A stretch of DNA of 64,000 nt, taken from positions 1,116,001 to 1,180,000 of the forward strand of contig NHZP01000010.1 in assembly GCA_003313425.1 (NCBI GenBank), in the 5' to 3' direction. Source of the DNA: Pseudopyrenochaeta lycopersici. Taxonomy: Eukaryota > Ascomycota > Dothideomycetes > Pleosporales > Pseudopyrenochaetaceae. The notes beneath the pieces were generated by a model. The model searched no databases, was not told the DNA's origin, and was given only the letters and a program-made list of their open reading frames with translations. Of this stretch, positions 36,125-48,774 are shown one piece after another; position 1 is the stretch's first letter, and each line of letters begins with the position of its first letter. A program made the translations under genes and the position numbers.

Positions 36125-36476
36125 TGTTGCAAACAACGCGCTGTGACCTGGGGTACGGTAGGCTCACGTGCGCGCTGACCTAGGAGCTTACCCTGGAGAG
36201 ACACGTCTTTTGTGTGCATTCAAGGGCGCGCTCACGTACGCGCTCACGTGCGCGCTCACGTGCAAGCTCACGCAGGAGACACCTAAAGGTAGACTCACGT
36301 GCGCGCACGCGCACGCGTACACGCTGCTCACGCTCCTACCATATAATGGCCCCTATAATAGGCCGTGCTCAGCTCTCCTTTATATAGCTAGCTCTTAAAG
36401 CCTCCTAGACAAAATAGTAGTCTATCTTATAGATTACCTAAGTAACTGTTACTAAGCTCTCCCTTTTTCCTCTACA
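36125..36476 (+). repeat. Copia 5' LTR, right arm
   Basis: 352 bp, TGTTGC...TCTACA, with the CACGTG unit array. Differs from its mirror partner 16127-16478 by scattered transitions in both directions. Confidence 0.93.
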
Positions 36477-36498
36477 GTTATAAGCCCAGCGCTTTAAA
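36477..36498 (+). other. Copia primer-binding site, right
   Basis: GTTATAAGCCCAGCGC follows the LTR directly, matching the complement of the initiator tRNA-Met anticodon arm with one G-to-A change. Confidence 0.75.
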
Positions 36499-36499
36499 G

Positions 36500-39400
36500 A
36501 CGCAAGTTAATTCTCCCTGCGAACTTAAAGAGCTAGTAAACAGTTACCTTACCGCTCTAACCTAAATAACCCCTGTGTACAGGTCTAAGAAGTTATCAAC
36601 GCTCACGAAATAGACAATAAAATTACTAAGCCTACGCCTATCCTGCAGATCCTGCTTAAGGATTAAATAAGCTAGCTAGAATAGTATATACAGCTTTAAT
36701 ATTACGCACACGCGAAGCGAGTCTAGTACTTAATTAACCTATTAGGAGCAGATACTCTAGATCCTTACAACGCTATCCCGCAGCTCCCTATAATTAAAGA
36801 GGTTACAACTAAAGAAAGAGTAAGGAGGCAGCTCTCTTAGGAGAGAGCTTAGGCCAGCAGAGATAACCTAAGCAATAAGATAATCTAGGCGCTCTATTAG
36901 CAAGAGCTAAAGAAACATGTGTCGTTAACAAGCACTAGAGCTATTAAGGATAAGCGCGTAAAGCAAGTTAGAGATTAGGTTCAAGCCACTGTCTTAATAG
37001 AGATTATAGCGCTAATTATAATGCTGCTTATATCTTAGAAAAAGTACACTGTACAGGCTCTAATTCAAGCCCTTAAGGTTAAGCTTACTCTCTTAGAAGC
37101 TAGTATAATTAACCACCTTAGAGCAGAATACTAATATTACCTAGAGATTACAAAGCAGGGGAATATAACGCTAGAAGCGTAGTACTAGAAGTAGAACACC
37201 CTGTATATAAAAGTAAAAATGTACAATCTCTATAAAGTAAAAGGAGAGCTCGCAGCGTAAGACTTCCTAGAGGCACTAGCTCTAAAGCTCGCCCTTAAGT
37301 AGGCACAGACTATATATAATTAAATCCTACAGAACACGGCGCTTAGAGAACTAACAATCTTACTAGATAAGCTAGGCTGAATCTTCTTAGTTATAACCTA
37401 CAAGCACACCGTGCACGCAAAAGGGAGGCGAGCAGGGGTATTTATAACGTTTAGAGGACGCTTAGACAAGCACTAATCCCTAAAAAAGTAATATAAGTAC
37501 CCCTGCAAGCTAAATAAAGCTTCTAACTACTATTAGGCACTAGAGGAGTGCTGTACCCTAAAGGCAGTTATAATAAGATTGTTAACGCTTATAACAGCTA
37601 GTAAGTAAGAGGAGATTATAAAGCAGCTCTTAAGTAAAGAATATAAGGAGCTTTAAGACCACCTAATAAAGAAAGGCTAGGTAATCCCTAAGACAGAGCT
37701 CCTAACAATCACCTACCTTAGAAGTATTTAAGCTGCAGTAATTAACCTACAGCTGTTTTTACTAAGCTCCTTATTAGGCGTTTACGCAATAATAGACTTC
37801 GCCGCTCATCCCCTCTTAATAAGCACTATCCTTAATAATAGAGCTGCTATACACCTTGTTAATATAAAAGATCTACTTATACTAGGAAGCTTTAAGAAGG
37901 TGTAAGGTGTATAAACAGTTAAGGTAAGAACTTAAGCGTTTCCTATTTAAGGCACAGGTACTAGAGTACTTAAAGGAGCTTTGTACAGAGTAAGAGGTAA
38001 GAATATAGAAGATCTTACTTTATAAGAAGTAGTAGTTATAGAAGGTTTCTATATAAATATAGTATTAGAAGCTCGTCTTAATAACAAAAAGCTCTAGTAT
38101 CTTAGATTAGATTACATACTGCGCATAGGAATACTAGAACAGAATATAGTTCTCGCAAAGCTTAAGAGAGCTTACAACCTTACTTTTATTAAATTAAAGT
38201 ATAAGCCTTACTCTTATATCTTAATTAACGCAGTAATCCTAGAGCGCTTATAACTAAGGTTATAGAGAACTTATCTAAGGAGTAATTCTAAGGAGCTGTA
38301 GCACTTAAGAGTAGGTTACTTAGGACCTACTACTCTTTAAGTGTTAGTAATAAAGGCGCGAAACGTAAAAATTAAAGGGACAGCGCGTGTAAAGTACGAG
38401 CACTACGCTGTAATATATGTAAAGCAAGTAATCTTACAGAGACCTCAGGAACAATTACTTCAGCTATTCTAGAGAGTAGCATAGGATCTATTTAATATGC
38501 TAACAGGAAGGCTTAGGGAATAATAGTTTATCCTGCTTAAATATAACTATAGCAGAAAGATTACTATATACCCTCTATAAGGGAAAACGCTTGCAGAGAT
38601 TATAAAGATCTTTATAAACTTCTAGAGTAGAGTAAAGACTTAGTATTAGCTTAAGATCTGTAAACTGTAGTAAGACGGAGACACAGCTATACTTCTGTGG
38701 AGAGGCACCTTAACCTATAAGCTATAGGCGAAGGAGTAAGGGATAGAAATAGAGCCCTCCTTAGCCTATACCTACGAGCTAAACAGAGGCCTAGAAAGAG
38801 CAGGTTAAGAGATTATTACTAAGTTAATTAAAATAAGAAGTGGAGCGAGGCTCTTAGTAAAGCTCTGGCCAGAAGTAATAGAAGCAGTAGCTTGGCTATA
38901 TAATATGAGCCCTTTATAAGCGCATAATCTGAGCTTACTAAATAAGGTGCTTAACGTATGGTTTACACAGTACTTCTGATGGTATAGCCTTGCGTAAGTA
39001 CGTTATATTACAGCTGATCTAAGACCTGATTGGAGCGGGATACACGCGTACGGCTGCTAAGCTTACCCTTTAAATAAGGAAAGAGCAGCTAGACGTAATA
39101 AGCGAGGGTTTAAAGTAACCCTAAGAGGCTATATAGGTTACCTAGTTAGATACAGAGTATCTAATATATACTATATATGGGTCCTAAAGCTTAATTAGGT
39201 GATTACTACAAGAAACGTAACCTTTAATAAAGAACTATTCTTTAAAGATAAAAAGGAGATTACTATAATTATAATAGAAGAAGCTATAAAGATTATTTAT
39301 ATTCTCTATAAGCTAGATAAAGTACTACACGCTGGAGAGATCCTAGAGCTCTTACCTGAACAAACAATTAAGTAAGAAGGCTAAGAAACTTATTAGTCCT

Positions 39401-41700
39401 CTAAGTAAGAGCTTAGGGGTGCTATAGTTTAAAGAAATAATTAGATAGTTAGCTAACTAAAAGATTAGGACGTTAGACTAATACTAACTGCGCAAGAGGA
39501 AAGCTGGGCCGGTAATCCTCTAGAGATCTACGCAGGACTAAATAAGTAAATAGGTCTTCTATCTCCTAAGCTAACCCTAGAGCTAGAGAGCTAGAGGGAG
39601 ATAAAGGAGAACAAGCCTCTAAGGAAACAAGGAGAAGGTAATTATACTAGTAACCTATAGGAAGTGCACTTAACTAGAGAAGGAGGTAAGCTGGGCGAAT
39701 TACGAGGTTATAAAGACTAACAAGCTGAATAAACAGCTCCTGCCTCTTAGAGTAGGAGCCTTTATTCTTAGGCTCTATATAACGCAGATTAGGCACCTCT
39801 AAAGCGAGCGTATAATTATAAAATCTAGGGAGAAGCGAGCTGCGCGAGCTGCAGGCTTAAGAAACAAGACCTAAGGGATCCTAATAAACTAGATTAGATA
39901 GGGGGTGCAAGGAAGGAAGCGCAGCTCGTAGTAATTAATAAAGACAGCTTACTGTATAGTTTAGATAATTAAAGAAAGCGAGAGATCCTCTAAATAAACT
40001 TCCTAACTATAAACGCTGCTTATAAAGTAAGAAGTAAGGAGTATAAAACGCTGCACGCAGTAATTACTGCAGCTATACTTCTAAAATAAGAGCAGGAAGA
40101 ATAATTATATTATAATTAACTTCTAAAAGAACTAAATAAATAGAAGGATCTAAATAGCTACCTATATAGAGCTCTATTTAAATAAGCAGCTAAGAAAGAG
40201 ATTAATACGCTGCTTAAGAAAGGGACATAGGTAGAGATTAATTAAGTTAAGGTAAAAAATAGACTACTCCCTCTTAAATAGGTATTCACCTATAAGCTTA
40301 ATAAGGATAGTTACTTTATGAAATATAAAGCGCGGATCTGCGTAAGAGGAGATCTCTAGACAAAGGACTTAATTAAGTTAATATACGTAGCTACGCTCGC
40401 AGCATAATTATTTTAAACAGCTATAGTAATTGCAGCTTAATTTAACCTAGAAGTCTACTAACTAGATATTACAGGCGCTTTTCTAAACGCGCGGAGGGAC
40501 AACTAACTAAGCGTTAACTGCGAGCTTCTAGATAGTTTCACAAAGCTAGGCAAGTGCGTACAGCTAAAACAAGCACTGTATAGCCTAAGAGATTCGCTAG
40601 TTCTCTAGTATCACGAGTTCTTAGGTACCCTTTAAAAGCTTAGTCTTACAGCTTTAAAAGAAGAACTGTGTCTGTTCTATAACCGCGAGCGCTGTGTAAT
40701 AGTACTATTTTACGTAGATAATATATTAGTAATGTATTACTACAGTAACAAAGCAGCAGCTTATTAAGTAATTAATTTAATTAAGGCAACCTATAGAGCT
40801 AAGGACTAAGGACTAGTTACCTAGTTCCTTAGGATACAAGTAATTAGAGACAGAGTAGCTAGGAAGATTACCCTTATTTATAACTCCTACATAGACAAGA
40901 TCGCCACGAAGTTTAACCTTGCTAACACTACTTACTTCCTATTAACACCCCTACCTACTAAGCAGCTAACTCTAAGTTAAGGGAGCGCGACTAAGTAGGA
41001 GATTAAGAACTACTAAGAGTAAGTAAAATTTATCTTATACACAGCAATTATAATAAGACCTAATGTAGCGTACGCTGCGTTACAGCTCTCGCACTACCTT
41101 ATAAACCTAAGCAAAGCTTATTTTAAAGTAGCAGATTAGGTAATTATATACCTATATTAAATAAAGAACCTAGCGATAGAATATAGAGCTAGCTAAGGAG
41201 CTTAGCTAATAATATGTGGAGACGCTTTATTTACAGATAACGTAGACATAAGGAGATTATTCTATAGGTTTATAGTTAAGCTCTTTAGAGGCCCTGTTAT
41301 CTAGAAAGCAGCTCAGTAACTAACAGTAACTACATTAATAACTAAAGCGGAGCTCCTCGCCCTAGCGTATACAGCTAAGGAGTCTATAGCACTAAAACAG
41401 TTCTTCTATAAGCTACTCCTTAATCTTAGAGTAGTCTAGCAGATCTTTTACAATAACTAATAAACGATTAGGCTTATAACAGGCGAAAACGAGAGAATAA
41501 CTACAAAGCTGCGCTATATAGATATACAGAATATGTAGCTATAATAAGAGTACGCTAAAGGATTATTTTAAGTACTCTATCTTAAAATAAGCGATATGCT
41601 AGCTAATAGGCTAACTAAGAGCTTACTAAAGTAATAGTTTAAAAGATTTAGAGAGTAGCTTAACCTTTAAGATATAATATAAAGGCTTAAGAGAGTAGAG
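36500..41700 (+). pseudogene. Copia gag-pol relic, right copy
   Basis: Motifs read on the plus strand through TAA/TAG codons: protease region AAIHLVN near 37835-37870 (active-site Asp now Asn); integrase-region RSGARLLVKLWPE near 38840-38875; RT beginning FTYKLNKDSYFMKYKARICVRGD near 40270-40355, with LDITGAFLNA near 40465-40490 and the YVDD box read as YVDN near 40707-40720; RNase H KAELLALAYTAKE near 41345-41385. Frame is kept; nonsense and Asp-to-Asn changes are the G-to-A/C-to-T type, so RIP inactivated it. Confidence 0.88.
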
Positions 41701-41884
41701 TAATAAGAAGTAAACAGATCTAAAACTATTTAATATTACTAGGGGGTTTAACCTTCCTACCCCTAAAGCCTAGAGCATAACGTTAACCTATATAAGAGGG
41801 TTTAACCTACTCTACCCTTAAGGACCTAACCTAACCTTATTACTTAAGGAGGAGATTAATAACCTTGCTAAGGAGAGTTATAAT

Positions 41885-42825
41885 GCGCTAGCAGCGCACT
41901 AAAAGCTCTCCACTAACAGAGCCGCTACCTCTACCCTCTTTATTATCCTCTTTCTCCTCTATCTCCTCCTCCTCTCCCGCCTGCTCCTTAGCAGCGCGAG
42001 CCGCCGCAGCTGCGCGCTCCCCCTCCTCTTTCTCCTCCTTCTCCTTCTTCTCTTTGCCCTTAACTTGTTTAAGAAGCGCCTAGATAACAGTCCTTAACTC
42101 CTTACTTTCCTATAACTAATAAGCACGAGCATAGTATATTATACTAAGGAGCTTACCTTAGTATTATTCTTTTTAATCGCCTTTATAAGGCGCAGTAAAA
42201 AGTTAAGAATAATAGGGGGGCTATATATAATTAGCTTAGTAACTAAGCCTATTATAAAATAGAGCTTACCTAGGGACGTAATTATACCTAGAGGTATAAT
42301 AGAAGCAGCGCTAACTACTACTAGAGTTATTATAGTACTCCCTAGAGGAGTGCCTAGAGAGCGCGCTCCTTACGTACTAAAGGTACAGCGCAGAGTAGAG
42401 TGCTCCTTAGGTACGTAACTAGGGAGTGCGCACGACCTCCTACAGATCTTAAGGAATCACAGGAGGCGTGCGGGCACACGCGCGCTTAAGCGCGGCGGCG
42501 GAGGCGGTGGCGTTAGCCTAGGCTTTAGCTAGGGCGGCAGCAGCGCGATTAGCGGCAGCGAAGAGAGCAGCTTAATTAGTGTTTTACTACTGTCACGAGC
42601 TACCTCCTTAACCCTAGAGAGGAAACTAGGCACTAAGGGAGGCAGCGAGGGCGTAGGAGTAGGCGTAGGCGCAGGCGCGGGCACGACGGGGGCAACAGCG
42701 CTAACAGCAGAGTTAGGCCTAGAGGCGGCGGAGTAGGTCTTATAAGCCTTTTAGGCGCGGGCGCGAGCAGCGATTTTAGCTTTAGACTATATAAATTAGT
42801 ATAATCCTAGGCTCGCGCGCAGTAA
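41885..42825 (-). pseudogene. Antisense ORF-like region of copia (right copy)
   Basis: Mirror of 9780-10720: Lys/Glu-rich tail, alanine-rich and Ala/Pro/Thr tracts read on the minus strand, broken by TAA/TAG. It lies between RNase H and the 3' LTR and is oriented against copia transcription. No domain recognised. Confidence 0.5.
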
Positions 42826-42926
42826 CTTATAGCAGGTATAATAATAGTAGTAGTAGTAGTGTTGCTGTTATTACTACTAGTGCTGCTGTTGTTAAAGAAA
42901 TAGAGCTAAGGAGCGCGCGAGGCGCG

Positions 42927-43020
42927 CTATATAAGGCCATTTTTTAAAGGTAAAGGTAGGAATTAATCTCAAGCAGAAAACGGAGGTAAAGGGGGATATT
43001 AAGCACAACGCGCTGATTGG
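42927..43020 (-). promoter_or_regulatory. Candidate antisense promoter inside copia (right copy)
   Basis: Mirror of 9583-9676: CCAAT at 43016-43020 and TTATATAG at 42927-42934 on the minus strand, directing transcription into the antisense ORF-like region. Confidence 0.45.
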
Positions 43021-43056
43021 TCAGTTAAGCAGCCTGAGCTGCCCACCTGGGGGGTG

Positions 43057-43408
43057 TGTTGCAAACAACGCGCTGTGACCTAGGGTACGGTAGGCTCACG
43101 TGCGCGCTGACGTAGGAGCTTACCCTGGAGAGACACGTCTTTTGTGTGCATTTAAGGGCGCGCTCACGTACGCGCTCACGTGCGCGCTCACGTGCAAGCT
43201 CACGCAGGAGACACCTGAAGGTAGACTCACGTGCGCGCACGCGCACGCGTACTCGCTGCTCACGCTCCTACCGTATAATGGCCCCTGTAATAGGCCGTGC
43301 TCAGCTCTCCTTTATATAGCTGGCTCTCAAAGCCTCCTAGACAAAACAGTAGTCTATCTCATAGATTACCTAGGTAACTATTGCCAAGCTCTCCCTTTTT
43401 CCTCTACA
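43057..43408 (+). repeat. Copia 3' LTR, right arm
   Basis: 352 bp, identical as far as compared to the left 3' LTR. Followed by CTACT. Confidence 0.93.
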
Positions 43409-44557
43409 CTACTACTACTAACTTTTTTATAGTAAGCTCTTTTATAAAGTCTTACTATTTAGCTTTAGCTTCTTTACTTTTAAAAGTATTACTATTAAGC
43501 TTTACTAAGCTATCTTAATAAGTTTTATATATATATATATATTTTAAAGATACTACTAATTTTAAAAACCTATATAATTTTATAGCTTAGCTACTATATA
43601 CTTAAAAAGTATTAAGTAGTAGTAGAAATCTTTTTTAAGGCTCTTTAGTACTTTTAAAAAGAGACTTTATAATTTAGCTTTTTTTATTTTAAGCATACTT
43701 AACTAAGCTAAGATTCTAGCTATTTACCTAAAAGCTATAAGTAAAAATATATAATAATTAACTATTATAACTTACTACTTTTTTAACCGTTAAAGTGCTA
43801 GTTATAAAGTTTCTTTATCTCTTTATTAAGATATTATTTTTTAATATATAAAGATATATATTTAGCCTTCTTCTTTAGCCTTTTCTTAAGCGCGCTTTTA
43901 GTAGAATAATCTAAAGTATTAGTACTTTTAATAACTTTAGTCTTTATATTATAAAAAGTAGCTTAATCTCTCTACTAAATTACGTAAGTATTATTACTTA
44001 GTTTACTTTTAAATAGTACTAATAAATTAGTAAAGTACCTTTTATAAGAACTAATCTAGCTATATATAAAGATAATATAGTAAACTTTTTACTCTTTAGA
44101 AGTAAACTCTTATTTTAATTAGTATATATATACTATAATAATAGACTAAGCTAATTACTACTATAAACTTCTTTTATTTATTACTATGAAATTTAACTAG
44201 TATATTATACTAAATATTTAAAAGTAAACGTTTAAAGCTATCTAAATAATTAGTATTTTTAATTAGCTTATATTTAATAGGTATAGAAGCTATTATATAA
44301 GAATTATAATAAATATATATAATAATTAAGTAGTAAGTAGTTTAGTATTTAATAATAGAGATATAAAAGTAATAAAAGAAGCTTTTAAGTTATTATATAG
44401 TAAAGTAAAAAGTAAGTGTAAATTGTAGGCTATATAAGTAGCTTATACGCTACGCTAGGAAGTAGAATAGATACTTACTTATATATAACTTCTAAAAAAA
44501 GTTAGATTACTATAAAAATAAAATTAATTAAAAGTGTTAGTTAGCTTTTACCTCTTA

Positions 44558-44754
44558 AGATGGCTACGCATCTGGTGGTACTAACAGAGCCGCACGCGCG
44601 TACGCTTAGGGGGGAAATAAAAGATAGTTGTATTCCTTGACCTAGCCTCTCTCTTGTGCGAGAGAGAGACCTCTATATAGGCTGCCTAGGAGCCCCTAAG
44701 AGCTCCTAAGAGTCGGGCTGAATAGGTACAAGAATAAGCAGTTTACTTTGTACA
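44558..44754. repeat. GC-rich LTR-like island, right arm
   Basis: Mirror of 7849-8045, no differences seen. Confidence 0.4.
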
Positions 44755-45842
44755 GATAAAAAGCTTATTTTAAGTTCTACTATCTTATAATTTATTATAA
44801 TATTACTATACTATATACTAAGAAAGCTTATTTACTAGCTATATTACCTTACTTTTACTTTTACTAAAAGTAATATATTAGTCTAATAAACTAGATTTCT
44901 ACTTTTTTCTTTTATTTATTTATACTAAATTTCTACTTCTATAATTAGCTATGCTCTATTAAATTAACTACTTTTTATTAGATTTATTACTCTTTATTAA
45001 GTTAAATATAATATCTAAAACTAAACTTTATTTTAAGCGTCTAATAACTAGTAGGAAAGTTCTTAAGAAGACTATAACTAGTAGTAGTATACTTATAAAA
45101 GATTTAGCTAGTAAATCTATATAAAAGATAATAACTACTTCTAATATAGTTAAGAAAAAGTATTACTAAAAGCTAAGTAGTAAGTTATTATAGTTTCTTA
45201 TTATAGTTATAAGCTAATTATTTATAGTAGTAGTAATTTAAGAAATTAAAAAATACTAAAAGTTTACTAATTTAATTATTTATAAGCTTTTATTTTTTTA
45301 CTTTATTTATAAAATAGTTTAAAAGTTTTAGTAAAAACTATACTTTTAGAGTAGTATAATTAAAGCTCTTTAAAAGTTAGTTAAGTTATTTCTAGTTAGT
45401 TATTTTAAAAGTAACTATTACTTTAATATTTTTATTATATATATACTAATTTTTAGTAAACTATATAATAAATATAATTTATATAAAAAAGGTTACTATT
45501 TAGTATAAAGATTTTATATTAGTAAAGTAATACTATAATAAGTTTATACTAAATTTCTTTTAATAAGTATTAGTTTTCTTTAAGTAGTAGTCTTCTTTAA
45601 GTAGTAAATTTATTTAGTAGTAGCTTTGTTTAAGAAGTTATAATATATAATTTATAATTTATAATAGTTCTTAAATAATATAGTAATTTTTAAACTAGAA
45701 TAACTAGCTATAGTAAATATATAACTTAAATTAGTTAGTAGTAACTCTAATATAAAAAATATAATTACTTAGACTTAAGCTAACTTTACTCTAATAACTT
45801 TAGCTTTAACTTTAACTTATTTATAGTAACTTTAACTTATAC

Positions 45843-46355
45843 CTATTACTAGCGTATAAAAATAGGTATAGAGCTAGGTTAGGTACGGGTCTTATGTAAT
45901 TAAACCTAACCTAACCCTAACCTATACCTATTTACTATAGTAGTACTGCTATAAAAGTATTAAGTAGTATAGCCTCTTTTATATTACTATAATTAATAGC
46001 TATAATAAAACTAGTTTTCTTTTATATAAATTTAGTAAATATAGTAGAGTACTTTTTAAAGTTCTAAGCTTATTTTTATAATATAGTTCTAAAATAGTTT
46101 AGTTTCTTTTCTAAGTATAGTAATTTACTTATTTTATAAGATAACTCTAGTAAGTACTTATAACTAAACTTAAACTTATAAATATATAACTTTAGCCTTA
46201 ACCTAACCTAGAGTCTGTGCGACCTAACCCTAACTTATACTCTTAGTCCGTGTAACCTAACTCTAACTCTAACCTACTTATCTGTAACTCTATACCTAAC
46301 CTATACCTATAACGAGTACTTCTAACCTATTTACTACCCTAAGTATAGTTTAAAG
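45843..46355 (-). repeat. Interstitial telomere-like tracts (right arm)
   Basis: Mirror of the left-arm CCTAA/TTAGG tracts, in two clusters (45850-45935 and 46195-46350). Confidence 0.6.
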
Positions 46356-48330
46356 CCTTAAAATTTAGTAAAGCTTTTACCTTTTTATTATTAAATATAT
46401 TACTATAGTTCGCTAATATATTAAGAATATATACTTTAAAGATATAAGTATTATACTCTACACTTTTATTTATAACTTATAGTACCCTTAGAAAGTATAT
46501 ATTAGAGCTAGTCTACTTTATATCTTTTTAAAGTTATATAGTAGTAATAAGCTTAATATTAGCTAAAGTATACTTTTAATACTATATTTAAGAGTTATAG
46601 TTACTATAAATATTCTACTATTATAAAAAAAAGTTACTAAGTAAAAAAAGAACGCTCTCTTTATCTACTTTATATACTATAACCTAAGCTTAGTAATTAA
46701 TAATATTATTATTTATTAAATATACTTAAAGCCTATATACTATATAAGTATTTTAATACTAAGTACTAATTTAACTTAGCTTTAAAAGCTTTATTCTTTT
46801 TATATAGTAGTAGTTTTATCTTAATAGCTAACTTTTAACTAATTAAGCTAATATTAGCTTAAAAGTTAAAAATAACTTGGAGTTTCTTTTTAGAGCTTAT
46901 TTCTATAGCTATACTATACTTATACTTTATACTTAGTTAAATATTAATAAGTATATACTTTACTATTCTTAAATTACTAGTAAAGCTTAACTTTTTTTTA
47001 TTTAGTTAATAAATACTAGAAAGTAGTTTTAATTACTACTTTAGTACTTATTAGTATAGTATTTAACTTTATAATAATTATAGTAAGTAACTTTACTTTT
47101 ATCTTATAGTTTATAATAAAGCTTATTTAGTTTATATTTTAGAGTATTTTCTTAAAAAAAAAATTTTAAATATATTATATATATACTAGTTTTATATTAG
47201 TAAAGCTTAATATATATTCTACTTAAGTATAAAGCTTAATACTATTAAATTATCTCTTATTATAAGAATCTACTAGTAGTTAGTAATAGCTCTTTATAAT
47301 TTAAGCTTTAACTTTAAAAAAAGATACTAAACTCTTTATACTTTAGTATAAAATATAAGTTAATTTTTAATAATATTAAAGTAAGTTATAAAAAACTAAA
47401 TAGTTTAGTCTTTTTACTATATAGCTTAAGTATACGCTATAGCTGCTTTAAAGCTATAATTAATAAAGTTAGATAGTAAGTTAAGTATATACTACTTAAA
47501 GTATTCTTAAGTAAGTATTATTTTATTTACTTTAAATATATACTTATAATATATATACTAAAAGTTTTAAAGTTTCTTTTTAAGTACTATATAGCTTAAA
47601 TAACTTTATTATTATTAAAGTAAAACTCTTATAATAAGAATTAAAATACTATTTTATAGAAGTAAAAAAACTTATAATATTTTTAAAGTTTTTCTTTAGT
47701 ATTTTAATAAATTTTTAAGTTTAAGCGTATACTTTATATATAGAGGTAAAAATATATTAAGTATACTTTTTTTATATACTTTTATAACTTAAACTTTAGA
47801 AGCTTTCTTTACTAATAAAGCTAAAGTAAAATTATATTTAATACTTTCTAGCTATATAATTTCTTTCTTAATTATATATTAGTATAAAAGTACTTAAAGT
47901 TTATTATACTTTTTTTTAGTAGCTAAGATATACTTATTAAGTATTAAAAGTATACTTATACTAAAAGTTAGTAGTTCTTTATCTAATTATAGTTTAACTT
48001 TAATAAAAAAGTTAAGTATTTTACTAGTAAAAGTAGCTTATTTACTAAATTATATAGAAAAAACTATCTCTAAACTATTATATATAAAAGCATTATTATA
48101 TAATATATAGTTTTAAGTAATAGTACTTACTTTATACTATAAATACTAGTAAAGGAATAGTTCTATATTACTATAACTTAGCTATAAGAGAAAATAATAC
48201 TTATTATCTTTACTCTATATAGTTAGCGTAGGTTTTAAGTAAGTCTACTGTATTACGCGCTAGCTCTTAAAAAGGCCTAGCGTAATAATACTATAATACT
48301 AAGATTTAGATTTACGATACTTTGTTATAA

Positions 48331-48774
48331 TATTTTATATTATTTAAATTTAAGTAAGCTAAATAGTAGTATAAATATAATTTAATTAATATTTAAACTA
48401 AGCTATAAGCTTTATAACTAAAATACTAGCTTTAGCTTTAAAGATAATTACTTATTACTTTAAAGGCGTTAAATTAAGCTTTTAGTAAGTATTTCTTAAG
48501 GTTTCTATACTAAACTAGTATTATAGTAGTATTATAAGAGGTAGTTAAAATATGCTAGCTATGCGACGCGTATTAAGCGACCTCGCTTAGCAACTAAAAT
48601 ATTTAACGTGTGACTGTATGCACGTTACAAGCTTTCCCAACTCAGGAATTACGTAAACAAAAGAGGAATCAGTAGCTCGCGCCAGGCAGCAACAATTGGT
48701 TTCTCCTATTAAACAGCTAAAAATTATTTATTATTTGTTGTAGTCTCAGAGCGCAATCACTTGCACTTGCATTT
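48331..48774. other. AT-rich block edge and promoter region
   Basis: AT-rich DNA to about 48560, then normal composition leading to the gene at 48775. The boundary between mutated and intact DNA is sharp, within ~200 bp of an intact start codon. No repeat or gene recognised. Confidence 0.5.

Larger units (their letters stand above)
36125..43408 (+). mobile_element. Complete-length Ty1/copia retrotransposon, right copy, mismatched flanks
   Basis: 7284 bp with 352-bp LTRs. The outer flank is CTACT (43409-43413), matching the mirror of the left element's target duplication, but the inner flank is CTAGC (36120-36124) instead of CTACT. Together with the identity break at 39784 this indicates a chimera: the 3' part matches the left copy and the 5' part comes from another copy of the family. 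Confidence 0.88.
36125..48330 (-). repeat. Right arm of the giant inverted repeat
   Basis: Reverse complement of 4275-16478 around an axis at ~26301. The identical core runs from about 39784 to 48145. The outermost ~180 bp and the inner ~3.7 kb are homologous but carry independent changes. Its inner edge is exactly the copia LTR edge; its outer edge is the terminus of the unidentified element. Confidence 0.95.
43409..48330. mobile_element. Unidentified, severely RIP-degraded element (right copy)
   Basis: Mirror of 4275-9194, same mutation pattern base for base wherever compared up to 48145. The last ~180 bp (48146-48330) are a different, less-mutated version of the same terminus, still holding CGATACTTTG and GGCCTAGCG where the left copy has TATAATACTTTA-type sequence and TAGCCTAGT. 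Confidence 0.6.

Noticed and set aside
4275..48330. CRISPR arrays, operons, phage or integron features
   Set aside because: Introns, RIP, LTR retrotransposons and a Helitron show this is fungal nuclear DNA; the tandem repeats present are microsatellites or LTR arrays without spacers.
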